NCBI GenBank assembly: GCA_001771065.1
Contig: MESQ01000014.1
Span: forward strand, 1-59,007
Direction of reading: 5' to 3'
Origin: Burkholderiales bacterium RIFOXYD12_FULL_59_19
GTDB taxonomy: Bacteria > Pseudomonadota > Gammaproteobacteria > Burkholderiales > Burkholderiaceae_C
DNA: 59,007 nucleotides
Of this stretch, positions 26,733 to 36,000 are shown piece by piece. Numbering within the stretch: the first letter of the stretch is position 1; every line of letters begins with the position of its first letter. The position numbers and the translations under genes are program-made. The notes under the pieces are model-generated. The model ran no database searches. It saw only the letters and a program-made list of their open reading frames with translations, and was not told the DNA's origin.

Positions 26733-27773
26733 TCACTTCTTTTTTTCTGACTTGCCGTCGTAACGGCGCGTCCATTCGGTCAGGATGCGCTCGCGCTGCT
26801 CGGCGGCGTAATTGAAGTCAAGCTTGACCAGCCGTTGCTCGTAGTCCTTGGGCACATTGGCCAGCGGTGCTGCAACGCCAGGTTGTGCGGTGATGGCAAA
26901 GTTTTTACCGTACAGCAGCATGGCGTCTTTGCTGGAGGCCCAGTCGGCGAGCTTTTTGGCAGCGTCAAGCTTTTTGGTGCCTTTGTGGATGGCAAACGCT
27001 TCCAGATCCCAGCCCAGACCTTCTTTGGGGAACACCAAGTCAATTGGCGCACCTTTGGCCTTGTTGGTGTTGGCGCGGTATTCAAACGAGATACCCACCA
27101 CAAACTCGCCACTGGCGGCCATGTTGCAGGGCTTGGAGCCCGAGTGGGTGTATTGCGCAATGTTGGCGTGCAAACCGTCCATGTATTTCCAGCCGCCACC
27201 CTTGCCGTCTTGATCACCAAACAAGGTCAGCCAGGCGACCACGTCAAAGTAACCGGTGCCGCTGGAGGCCGGGTTGGGCATGACGATCTGGCCCTTGTAA
27301 GCCGGTTTGGTCAGGTCTTGCCAACTGGTCGGTTTGGGGATGTTTTTCTTTTGCGCTTCGACCGTGTTGAAGCACACGGTGGCACCCCACACGTCCATGC
27401 CAAACCAGGCTGGCGGCTGTTTTTTGTCGCGGTACTGGGTCATGATGGCATCCAGGTTGAGTGGTGCGTAGGGCACCAGCATGCCCTGTTTGTCCAGCAG
27501 CGCCAGGCTGCTGGCGGCCACACCCATCACCGCATCGGCCTGTGGATTGGCTTTTTCAGCCAGCAGCTTGGCGGTGATGACACCAGTTGAGTCGCGCACC
27601 CACTTGATCTCGATGTCAGGGTTGACCTGGTTAAAGCCTTGTTGGTAGGCTTTAAGCTGGTCGGTTTCCAGGGCGGTATAAACCAGCAGTTGGGTCTTTT
27701 GGGCGAAAGCGGCGCTGGTGGCGGCCAGCAGGCCGGTCAGGGCAAGAAATTTGACAATTTTGGACAAACGCAT
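26733..27773 (-). CDS. aepX: 2-aminoethylphosphonate-binding periplasmic protein (PhnS2/AepX type)
   Basis: Extracellular solute-binding protein (cluster D, Fe3+/thiamine/AEP-binding relatives). Starting at ATG 27773 it has a standard signal peptide (MRLSKIVKFLALTGLLAATS, cleavage after AFA), then 'LLVYTALETDQLKAYQQGFNQ', with 'VMGVAASSLALLDKQGML' and 'PNPASSGTGYFDVVAWLTLFGDQDG' as expected for this family. AGGAG lies 7 nt upstream. An ATG at 27869 would place 32 non-signal residues before the signal peptide and is rejected. First gene of the aepXVW-phnW-phnR operon, divergent from the PLP-enzyme gene. Confidence 0.9.
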   Translation of the reverse strand: MRLSKIVKFLALTGLLAATSAAFAQKTQLLVYTALETDQLKAYQQGFNQVNPDIEIKWVRDSTGVITAKLLAEKANPQADAVMGVAASSLALLDKQGMLVPYAPLNLDAIMTQYRDKKQPPAWFGMDVWGATVCFNTVEAQKKNIPKPTSWQDLTKPAYKGQIVMPNPASSGTGYFDVVAWLTLFGDQDGKGGGWKYMDGLHANIAQYTHSGSKPCNMAASGEFVVGISFEYRANTNKAKGAPIDLVFPKEGLGWDLEAFAIHKGTKKLDAAKKLADWASSKDAMLLYGKNFAITAQPGVAAPLANVPKDYEQRLVKLDFNYAAEQRERILTEWTRRYDGKSEKKK

Positions 27774-27959
27774 CAGCAGCTCCTGGTAATAAAAGTGGCT
27801 AGTTTGTGACTTGATCGTGACAATGTGATGACATTCACAGTGCGTGCAACTAAGCAAGTCTTGTACCACCAGCCGACTGGATTTGAATAAGTTCCAACTC
27901 GTTTGTCAATTGTTATTTGTAGATTGTTGAGCATCTGCGCTTTGTGTTTCAATCGCGTC

Positions 27960-29378
27960 ATGACTGAAAATTGTCTACCAAGTACCCATGGCGTGCCGTC
28001 GCAAAGCGAAGGGGATATCAATTCGTCGCCGCAGCGTAAAGCTTGGCAAGACAGTGCGCTCGATGCCCCCACCCGCGCCTTGCTGGTGCGTGACAGTGCA
28101 GCATTTTTGCACCAGTCTGTTTCTACCCCGTGTCTTAACGGTATTGCCAAAGCGGATGGCATTTGGATTGAAGACACCGCAGGACGACGCTACATGGACT
28201 TTCATGGCAACAACGTGCACCACCTGGGTTATGCCCACCCCCAGGTGATTGCCGCCATAAAAAGCCAGCTCGATACCCTGAGTTTTGCGCCGCGTCGTTT
28301 TGCCAATGACCGGGCAGTGGCGCTGGCAGAGACCCTGAATGCCCATTTTGAGACCCTCACCGGCGCCGCTGGCAAAGTGCTGTTCACCACGGGGGGCTCT
28401 GACGCGGTAGAAGTTGCGATCAAGTTGGCGCGCATCGCCACCGGCCGCTTCAAGACCCTGAGTTTTTGGGATTCGTTTCACGGTGCTGGCCTGGGTGCCT
28501 CCAGTGTGGGCGGTGAGTCATTGTTTCGTAGCAGTCACGCGGTGGGTCCGTTATTACCTGGCACCGAACATGTGGCCCCGTTTGGATGCTACCGCTGCGC
28601 GTACGGCCATGCGGTCGATGCGCGAGGTCAGCCTGATCTAGCCCAGTGCAAACTAGCCTGCGCCAATATGGTGCGGTATGTGCTGGAACGAGAGGGTGAT
28701 GTGGCTGCCGTGATTGCCGAGCCCGCCCGAGCGGTACCTTTCTTGCCGCCACCAGGGTATTGGGCCGCAGTTCGCGCAGCCTGTCACGCACAGGGTACGC
28801 TCCTGATTTTTGACGAAATTCCCACTGGCTTGGGCAAAACCGGGCGTTTTTTTGCTGCCGAGCACGACCAGGCAGCGCCGGACATTGTGGTGCTGGGCAA
28901 GGCACTTGGTGGCGGCGTGTTACCCATTGCCGCGGTCATTGCGCGCGCCGAGCTCGATGTCGCGGGCGCGTACGCCTTTGGCCATTACACCCATGAAAAA
29001 AATCCGGTCACTGCGGCGGCGGCGCTGGCGACGCTGCAAGTCATTCAATCGGAAGGATTGGTGGAAAACGCGGCTCAGGTCGGTGCCTGGGCGCTTGAAC
29101 GGCTGCACGACATGAAAGACAGGCATCCCCTGATCGGCGACGTGCGGGGCCGTGGTTTGTTGATTGGTATTGAACTGGTGGCTGACCGTGTCTCCAAAGC
29201 CCCTGCTGGGGATGCGGCCGAGCGCGTGTTGTACGCGGCCATGTCGCGCGGCTTGTCGTTTAAAACAACCATGGGCAATGTGTTGACCTGGACACCACCG
29301 CTGATCACCACCCGCGCGCAAATGGGTGCGGCATTGGACATTCTGGAGCAAAGCTTGCATGAGCTCAGGGTGCCATGA
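27960..29378 (+). CDS. pbfA: Class III aminotransferase-fold enzyme, probable (R)-1-hydroxy-2-aminoethylphosphonate ammonia-lyase
   Basis: 472-aa PLP enzyme of the class III fold. Visible features: 'YMDFHGNNVHHLGYAHPQV', 'FTTGGSDAVEVAIKLARI', the Asp-containing 'LLIFDEIPTGLGKTGRFF', and the PLP lysine near residue 314 in VVLGKALGGGVLPIAAV. In phn clusters enzymes of this type (PbfA) turn hydroxylated AEP into phosphonoacetaldehyde and ammonia, feeding PhnX; a plain aminotransferase cannot be ruled out. A four-Cys-like 'CYRCAYGH...C..AC' patch near residue 210 is unusual and might bind metal. No clear Shine-Dalgarno precedes ATG 27960. It overlaps the FAD oxidase gene by ATGA. Confidence 0.78.
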   Translation: MTENCLPSTHGVPSQSEGDINSSPQRKAWQDSALDAPTRALLVRDSAAFLHQSVSTPCLNGIAKADGIWIEDTAGRRYMDFHGNNVHHLGYAHPQVIAAIKSQLDTLSFAPRRFANDRAVALAETLNAHFETLTGAAGKVLFTTGGSDAVEVAIKLARIATGRFKTLSFWDSFHGAGLGASSVGGESLFRSSHAVGPLLPGTEHVAPFGCYRCAYGHAVDARGQPDLAQCKLACANMVRYVLEREGDVAAVIAEPARAVPFLPPPGYWAAVRAACHAQGTLLIFDEIPTGLGKTGRFFAAEHDQAAPDIVVLGKALGGGVLPIAAVIARAELDVAGAYAFGHYTHEKNPVTAAAALATLQVIQSEGLVENAAQVGAWALERLHDMKDRHPLIGDVRGRGLLIGIELVADRVSKAPAGDAAERVLYAAMSRGLSFKTTMGNVLTWTPPLITTRAQMGAALDILEQSLHELRVP

Positions 29379-30799
29379 CATTTTATAAAACGCCCTACAC
29401 ACCCACCCTGCAAAGACCGTTCTGGCTGGAGCAGTCGCTGTTTACCGATGGCGGACTGGCGCCCGCTTTGCAGGGTGAACAAACGGCAGATGTCTGTATT
29501 GTGGGCGGCGGCTACACCGGCCTGTGGACTGCCATTTTGACCAAACAGCAGAATCCGGCGCTTGATATTGCCGTGTTGGAGGCGGACTTGTGCGGCGCAG
29601 GTGCGAGCGGTCGCAACGGTGGTTGCCTGCTGACCTGGGCTGCCAAGTTTTTTACCTTGCGTCGGCTGTTTGGTGAGGCTGAGGCGATTCGCCTGGTCAA
29701 GGCTTCAGAAGCTGCGGTACAGCACATTGCAGATTTTTGTCGTACGCACGCCATTGATGCCGAGTTGCGCCATGACGGCACGCTTTATACCGCCACCAAC
29801 CGAGCCCAGGTTGGCACGCTCGACCCAGTCATGGCCGCCTTGCAAGCCTGTGGTATTGAGTCGTTCTTTGCGCTGGCGCCGTCTGAGGTGGCTCGCCGTT
29901 CGGGTTCGGTCAAAAACGTGGCTGGCGTGTTTTCTCCCCATGCCGCCACAGTACAGCCAGCCAAGCTGGTGCGGGGCTTGCGCCGCGTTGCCTTGCAGAT
30001 GGGTATTCGCCTATTTGAGCGCAGTCCGATGCTGGCCCTGAGCCCGGCGCAACCGGTGATCGTGCACACGCCCGGGGGCAGCCTGACAGCGGGCAAACTG
30101 GTGTTGGCCACCAACGCCTGGATGGCAAGCATGTTTGCATCATTCGAGCGCAGCATCGCCATCGTCTCCAGTGACATGGTGATTACTGAACCATGCCCGG
30201 AACTCATCTTGCCCTCGGGCCTGACCGATGGTGTCTCGGTGCTCGATTCGCGCACCTTTGTGTATTACTACCGCAGCACCCCCGATGGCCGGTTGATGCT
30301 GGGCAAGGGCGGCAACACCTTTGCGTTTGGTGGGCAGATCGCACCAACGTATGACCAGCGCTCGGCCTACGAGGCACCCTTAACCCGTGCGGTGCGCGCG
30401 TTTTTTCCTTCACTGGCGCAGGTCCCCATCACGGCAAGCTGGACCGGTCCGTCAGACCGGTCGGTCACTGGCTTCCCGTTCTTTGGCCACCTCAATGGCG
30501 CACCTCACATTTATTACGGTTTTGGTTATTCGGGCAGCGGTGTGGGGCCTTGTTATATGGGTGGGCAAATCCTGTCGTCGTTGTTGCTGGACCAAGACAA
30601 TGCCTGGACGCGCAGCCCGCTCACACAGGGGCCACGCGGGCAGTTCCCGCCAGAACCCATCCGCTACCTTGGTGCCAATCTGGTGCGAAATGCCATCCGG
30701 CGCAAGGAGCGCGCCGAAGACGAGGACCGTGCACCGTGGCGGGTTGACCAATTTTTGAGTCAGTTCGCCAATGCAGCCGGCAAAGCTGACAAGGCCTGA
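29375..30799 (+). CDS. FAD-dependent amine oxidase of a phosphonate cluster (PbfC/PbfD-like)
   Basis: 474-aa DAO-superfamily flavoenzyme. The N-terminal Rossmann motif is 'ADVCIVGGGYTGLWTAI' (about 30-46), followed by 'EADLCGAGASGRNGG', the loop also seen in PuuB/gamma-glutamylputrescine oxidase relatives. The C-terminal 'YYGFGYSGSGVGPCYMGG' closes the FAD site. FAD oxidases next to phnWX are known to act on AEP or N-methyl-AEP, giving phosphonoacetaldehyde plus amine; I infer the same here. It starts within the stop of the PLP-enzyme gene and is followed 6 nt later by the DMT permease. Confidence 0.8.
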   Translation: MTFYKTPYTPTLQRPFWLEQSLFTDGGLAPALQGEQTADVCIVGGGYTGLWTAILTKQQNPALDIAVLEADLCGAGASGRNGGCLLTWAAKFFTLRRLFGEAEAIRLVKASEAAVQHIADFCRTHAIDAELRHDGTLYTATNRAQVGTLDPVMAALQACGIESFFALAPSEVARRSGSVKNVAGVFSPHAATVQPAKLVRGLRRVALQMGIRLFERSPMLALSPAQPVIVHTPGGSLTAGKLVLATNAWMASMFASFERSIAIVSSDMVITEPCPELILPSGLTDGVSVLDSRTFVYYYRSTPDGRLMLGKGGNTFAFGGQIAPTYDQRSAYEAPLTRAVRAFFPSLAQVPITASWTGPSDRSVTGFPFFGHLNGAPHIYYGFGYSGSGVGPCYMGGQILSSLLLDQDNAWTRSPLTQGPRGQFPPEPIRYLGANLVRNAIRRKERAEDEDRAPWRVDQFLSQFANAAGKADKA

Positions 30800-30805
30800 C
30801 CACAG

Positions 30806-31660
30806 ATGGCGCTGACCTGGCCGGTGGCACTGGCGGTGTTGTTCGGCGCCTTACTGCACGCCAGTTGGAACGCGCTGGTCAAGTCCAGCACCGACAAGGA
30901 AATGGACACGGCGCTGATCCACCTGATTGGCTCGTTGATGGCGATTCCGCTGGTGTTGCTGATGGGCTTGCCACCGCGCAGTGCCTGGCCTTACCTGGTG
31001 GTCTCCATCACCATCCACATTGGCTATTACTTTGCGCTCACAGGGGCCTACCGTCATGGTGAGCTGGGGCTGACCTACCCCCTGATGCGTGGTGTGGCAC
31101 CCCTGCTGGTGGCGCTGTCCGCCAGCTTTACGCTGCATGAGCAGCTCTCGCTGCTAGCCTGGCTGGGGGTGCTGGGCATCAGCCTGGGTGTGTTGACGCT
31201 GGGTTTGAGCCAGCATGCCTTTGATGCCCCCAAGGCGGTGGCGTTCGCCCTGGCCAACGCCGTCATCATTGCCGTTTACACCGTGGTTGACGGGCTGGGT
31301 GTGCGCGCCGCCGGCACTACCCTGACCACCACCTTGCAGTATGTGGCAACACTGTTCATGTTTGATGGCTGGCCGTTTGCCTTGATCATTTTGGCTCAGC
31401 GCCGTGGTGCGCTGCCACGCTACGCACGCCAGCGTTGGCCGCTGGCAAGCGTCGGGGCACTTGCTTCGCTGGGCTCTTATGGCATTGCCCTGTGGGCCAT
31501 GACCCGTGCGCCGGTGGCCATGGTGGTGGCGCTGCGCGAGGTGTCGGTGCTGTTTGCGGTGGTGATTGGCGCACTGGTGCTGGGCGAAGCCCTGACATTG
31601 CGACGCATCGTAGGCGCGCTGGTCATCATCGCGGGCGTGATGGCACTGCGCTTGGGTTAG
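30806..31660 (+). CDS. DMT-superfamily (EamA) transporter
   Basis: 284-aa membrane protein with ten predicted helices arranged as two EamA repeats; the sixth-helix 'YPLMRGVAPLLVALSASF' and last-helix 'LREVSVLFAVVIGALVLGEAL' regions are typical. Third gene in the pbfA-oxidase operon, 6 nt after its neighbour. EamA proteins export or import small metabolites; given the cluster it may move a phosphonate, an amine or a by-product such as methylamine, but nothing in the sequence fixes the substrate or direction. Confidence 0.85.
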   Translation: MALTWPVALAVLFGALLHASWNALVKSSTDKEMDTALIHLIGSLMAIPLVLLMGLPPRSAWPYLVVSITIHIGYYFALTGAYRHGELGLTYPLMRGVAPLLVALSASFTLHEQLSLLAWLGVLGISLGVLTLGLSQHAFDAPKAVAFALANAVIIAVYTVVDGLGVRAAGTTLTTTLQYVATLFMFDGWPFALIILAQRRGALPRYARQRWPLASVGALASLGSYGIALWAMTRAPVAMVVALREVSVLFAVVIGALVLGEALTLRRIVGALVIIAGVMALRLG

Positions 31661-31669
31661 CACATCGGG

Positions 31670-32515
31670 TTAGCCATTTAGCCCAAAGTGGCTGCCCAGC
31701 AAAATGCACGCGGCCTCGGCCGCGAGCTGTCCCTCAAGCAGCAGCGTGCGCACGTGCGCTGGTGCCAACAAGGCAAATTGAATCACTTCGCCGTCCTGGT
31801 TGGCGGGCTGTAGCGTGTCGGGGAGCAAGCCCTCAAACCAGTCGATGTGCTCCACCACATAACCCACGCCACCGTCCACCGGATTGGGTCGCCGCACCAC
31901 AAAGTGGCCGCCCGCATGAAGCGCCTGTACATGAGCCAGATCAATACCAGCTTCTTCCCAGGTTTCGCGCTTGAGCGCCTGCGTCAGGGTGTCGGTTGCG
32001 GCCACCATACCGCCCATCAAGGTGTCCCACAGCCCGGGGTCGGTAGCTTTGTTCAAGGCGCGTTGTTGCAGCCAGAGGCGGCCGTCTGCGCTGCGGCCAT
32101 TGAGGTGCACCGCTTGCGTGGTCATGCCAAGCAGGCGAAAGATGCCGCGCTCGGCACTGGCCACCTGCCGTCCGTCCGGATGGCGCACCGCCAATGCTTC
32201 GTTGCGCCACTGCTGGCGCACAAATCCTAAGTTGGCTGTGTACAGGGCCTGCGCCAAAAAGGTGAAAGCCCGGGCTCCGTCGCCGGTAATCTGCCAACTG
32301 GCGGCCGAGGCTGCAGGGTCTGGGCAGCATTGCATCGAAAAACTATCCTGGGTCAGACCGTTTTCAACCGGCACGATCTGATCCAGCAGGTGGGGCTCAA
32401 CGGAGCCGATCGCTTGCCCGTTGAGCAGCAGCGGCAGCCTCGGGCAACGCGGTGGCTGGCTTAAGCGAGATTGCCAGGCATGCAGTGAGAGGGGATCAAA
32501 AGAATGGGTGGACAT
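31670..32515 (-). CDS. Nudix hydrolase with DUF4743 N-terminal domain
   Basis: 281-aa protein related to thiamine-diphosphate-kinase-like Nudix enzymes (DUF4743 domain, about 1-130, then Nudix). The Nudix box (near residues 168-190) reads G-MVAAT-D-TLTQALK-RETWEEAGI: it fits GX5EX7REUXEEXGU except that the first Glu is Asp. The metal-binding REXXEE core is intact, so it is likely active on a nucleoside-diphosphate-like substrate such as an oxidised thiamine diphosphate, by family analogy. It converges on the EamA gene with a 9-nt gap. Confidence 0.86.
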   Translation of the reverse strand: MSTHSFDPLSLHAWQSRLSQPPRCPRLPLLLNGQAIGSVEPHLLDQIVPVENGLTQDSFSMQCCPDPAASAASWQITGDGARAFTFLAQALYTANLGFVRQQWRNEALAVRHPDGRQVASAERGIFRLLGMTTQAVHLNGRSADGRLWLQQRALNKATDPGLWDTLMGGMVAATDTLTQALKRETWEEAGIDLAHVQALHAGGHFVVRRPNPVDGGVGYVVEHIDWFEGLLPDTLQPANQDGEVIQFALLAPAHVRTLLLEGQLAAEAACILLGSHFGLNG

Positions 32516-32612
32516 GATTGTGTCGCGCTGCCTGTGTCAGTTCACTTGGTTTATGCGCAATGTTTCCCGTGTTTGGTGTCAGTCGTACATCAGCATCAAC
32601 CACGACCGATGG

Positions 32613-32796
32613 CTAGACCGCTACACGGTGAGTTTTAGTTTGGTCGTCCACACCCATCAAAAGCCCTTGAACGCTGATGTCCTCATCGATTTCATCCCAG
32701 GCCCTTTCACGGACGTGAATATGCGGCGGTTCGCACGGATCGCCTTCGTTGAAAAAAAAAGAATTTGAAGTTCTTCCAGCGAAATACAACGGGCAT
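32613..32796 (-). pseudogene. Relic of a DUF4160-DUF2442 gene pair
   Basis: From ATG 32796 the minus strand reads MPVVFRWKNFKF into a run of nine T (32752-32760). One base of shift then continues as FFFNEGDPCEPPHIHV, the hallmark of DUF4160 proteins. Directly after this the frame reads RAWDEIDEDISVQGLLMG, which is the C-terminal motif of DUF2442 proteins, before TAG at 32613. The two families are commonly neighbours. The sequence is best explained by a deletion that fused the start of a DUF4160 gene to the end of a DUF2442 gene, plus a one-base change in the T run. The remaining parts of the 32516-33001 spacer show no other gene. Confidence 0.7.
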
Positions 32797-33001
32797 GAAT
32801 CTTAGTCCTTCCTGTCACCAAGGTGCCTCACGACAGAATAGCATGAAAGTACCTAGCAACAGCACCGGGCTGCTACTGGGCATATTAACGACCGTGTCTC
32901 CCGCATATAGCGATGCTTGGTTAATCAATCGCCATATCAGCCCGGCTCCAGTGCGCCACTCGCCAGTCGCACCATGACGCGGCCCCGATAATCGCGGCTC
33001 C

Positions 33002-36000
33002 ATGCCAAACCCTTTGAAAATCGAATTTCCCGAATCCCTCCCCGTCAGCGCCCGCCGCGAAGAGATCATGGCTGCCATGCAGGCGCACCAGGTCGTCATT
33101 GTCTGCGGCGAAACCGGATCGGGCAAAACCACGCAGTTGCCCAAGATCGCCCTGGCACTGGGGCGCGGCAAGCTCAATTACCCGGTACACAACCCGGATG
33201 GCTCGCGCGCACCACTTGGCAAGCTCATTGGCCATACCCAGCCCCGGCGCATTGCGGCCAGCAGCGTGGCCAAGCGGATTGCCGAAGAATTACACACCAC
33301 GCTGGGCGACGTGGTCGGTTTCAAGGTGCGTTTTCAGGACCGGTTGAGCCGCGACAGCTCGGTCAAGCTCATGACCGACGGCATTTTGCTGGCCGAAACA
33401 CAGACCGATCCGCTGCTTAAGGCCTACGACACGATCATCCTCGACGAGGCGCATGAACGCAGCCTGAACATCGACTTCTTGCTGGGTTACCTGCGCCAGA
33501 TTCTGCCGCGTCGACCCGACCTGAAAGTGGTGGTGACGTCGGCCACGATTGACGCCGAGCGTTTTGCTGAGCACTTTACCAGCCGCAAAGGGCCGGCGCC
33601 GATCATCATGGTCTCGGGGCGCATGTTCCCGGTCGAACAACGTTACCGGCCCTTTGAGGAGGCGCGCGACTATGATTTGAACAACGCGATCGCCGATGCG
33701 GTCGACGAGCTTTGGCGCGATGTCCATAACAGCGGCGATATTCTGGTATTTTTGCCGGGTGAACGCGAAATCCGCGAAGCCGCTGACCACCTGCGCGGCC
33801 ACCTGAGCCACCAGCCCGTGTTTCGCAATGCCGAGGTGCTGCCGCTGTTCGCCCGGCTGAGCCAGGCCGAACAGGACCGCATTTTTGACGGCCATAGCGG
33901 GCGGCGTATTGTGCTGGCCACCAATGTGGCCGAGACCTCGCTCACGGTGCCGGGCATCCGCTACGTGATCGATGCGGGCACGGCCCGCATGAAGCGCTAC
34001 AGTTTTAGAAGCAAGGTGGAGCAGTTGCTGGTGGAACCCATCAGCCAGAGTTCGGCCAATCAGCGCGCCGGGCGTTGCGGCCGGGTCGCCAACGGCATTT
34101 GTATTCGGCTCTATGACGAGAAAGACTTCATCGGCCGCCCCAAATTTACCGACCCCGAAATTTTGCGCAGTTCACTCGCAGGTGTGATCCTGCGCATGAA
34201 GTCGCTGCACCTGGGTGTGGTGGAAGATTTTCCGTTCATTGAGAAACCGTCGGGGCGCGCCATTGCCGATGGCTACCAGTTGCTCAACGAACTCGGCGCC
34301 GTGGACGACGCCAACGAACTCACCGCCACCGGTCAGGAGTTGGCCAAGCTGCCGCTCGATCCGCGTGTGGGCCGCATGATTCTGGAAGCGCGCACGCGTG
34401 AGGCGCTGGACGAGGTGCTGGTGATTGCCTCGGCGCTTTCCGTGCAGGACGTGCGCGACCGGCCCATGGAAGCGCAGCAACAGGCCGACCAGGCGCATGC
34501 CAAGTTTGACGATGAGAAGAGCGAGTTCAGCGGCTACCTCAGGCTGTGGAAATGGATCAACGATGGCAAGGGCGGGGAGGGGCAACATAAACTCTCAAAT
34601 CGACAATATGAACAACTGCTGCGGCAAAACTTCGTCAGCATGCGCCGCGTGCGCGAGTGGCGCGACATCCACTCGCAGTTGCACACGGTGGTGGCCGAGC
34701 ACAAGTGGCGTTTGAACACACTGCCGGCCAGCTATGAGCAGTTGCACCTGTCGATGCTGGCGGGCCTGCTGGGCAACATTGGCTACAAGCTGGAAACTGA
34801 AGGCGGCGGCGGCGGGGGCGAGTACCTGGGCGCGCGCGGCATCAAGTTTTACCCGCACCCAGGCGCCCATCTGGTCAAGAAGCCGGGGCGCTGGATTGTG
34901 GCCGCCGAACTGGTGGAAACCACGCGCCTGTTTGGCCGCGGCATTGCCGCGATTGAGCCGCAGTGGCTGGAGCAGGTGGGTGGCCATTTGCTCAAGAAAC
35001 AGTTGCTGGACCCGCATTGGGAAAAGAAGTCGGCCGAGGTCAACGCGCTGGAGCGCGCCACGCTGTACGGCATCGTTGTGTACAGCGGCAGGCGCGTGAA
35101 CTATGGCCGGGTCGACCTGGTCGGTGCGCGTGAAATTTTCATTCGTGAGGCGCTGGTGAACGGCCAGTGGGACTGCAAGTGGCCGTTTTTGCAGGCCAAT
35201 CACAAGCTCGTCAAACAGGTTGAAGACCTGGAGCACAAGGCGCGCCGACAGGACGTGCTGGTCGACGACGAACTGATCTACGCCTTTTACGACCAGCAGT
35301 TGCCCGCCGACGTCTGCAGCGGCTACAGCTTTGACCATTGGTACCGCGAAGCCTGCAAAAAGCCGGAGTACCTGATGCCCATGCCGGTGCGCGGCGCGGT
35401 GCCCACCGGCAACAGCAAGCTCCTGCTGCTCACGCGTGAGGAACTCATGCGCCACGAGGCGGCTGGCATCACCACCCAGTCCTTTCCCAAAACCGTCCGC
35501 CTGGGCGGCGTCGATTGCGCTGCCACGTATCTGCACGAACCCGGCGACCCCAAGGACGGCCTGACCGTGACCGTGCCGCTGTTTGTGCTGAACCAGGTCA
35601 ACGAGGAGCGTTGTGAATGGCTGGTGCCTGGCATGCTCAAGGACAAAGTTCAGGCATTACTCAAAACCCTGCACCAGCGCCCGCGTTCGCGCTTGGTGCC
35701 GCTGCCCGAAAGCGCCCGCAAGATGGCAGAGGCCTTGAACGTGCCCGAAATTTTTGGCCATGGCGCGCTGCTGGATGCCGTGCTCAAACTGGTGCGCGCG
35801 GCCACTGCGGTGGACGTGGTGCGCGCCGACATCAAGGTCGACATGCTCAGTCCGCATTTCTTCATGAACTTCCGGGTGGTCGATGAACACGCCCGCCAAC
35901 TGGGCACTGGGCGTAACCTGGGCGCCCTGAAAGCCGAACTGGGCGCCAAGGCGCGCGGCGCATTTCAGGCGCTGGCCGGGCTCAAGCTAGGGCAGGGCGC

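Noticed and set aside
27774..27959. Shared GntR operator between aepX and the PLP-enzyme gene
   Set aside because: I looked for a palindrome matching ATTGTTAACAAT from the phnX upstream region and found none convincing.
32421..32768. 115-codon plus-strand frame between the Nudix gene and hrpA
   Set aside because: Overlaps the Nudix start and is the complement of the DUF4160-DUF2442 relic, which explains the sequence better.
32842..32977. Short plus-strand frame beginning MKVPSNSTGLLLG, signal-peptide-like
   Set aside because: No ribosome-binding site, short, low-complexity support; considered chance.
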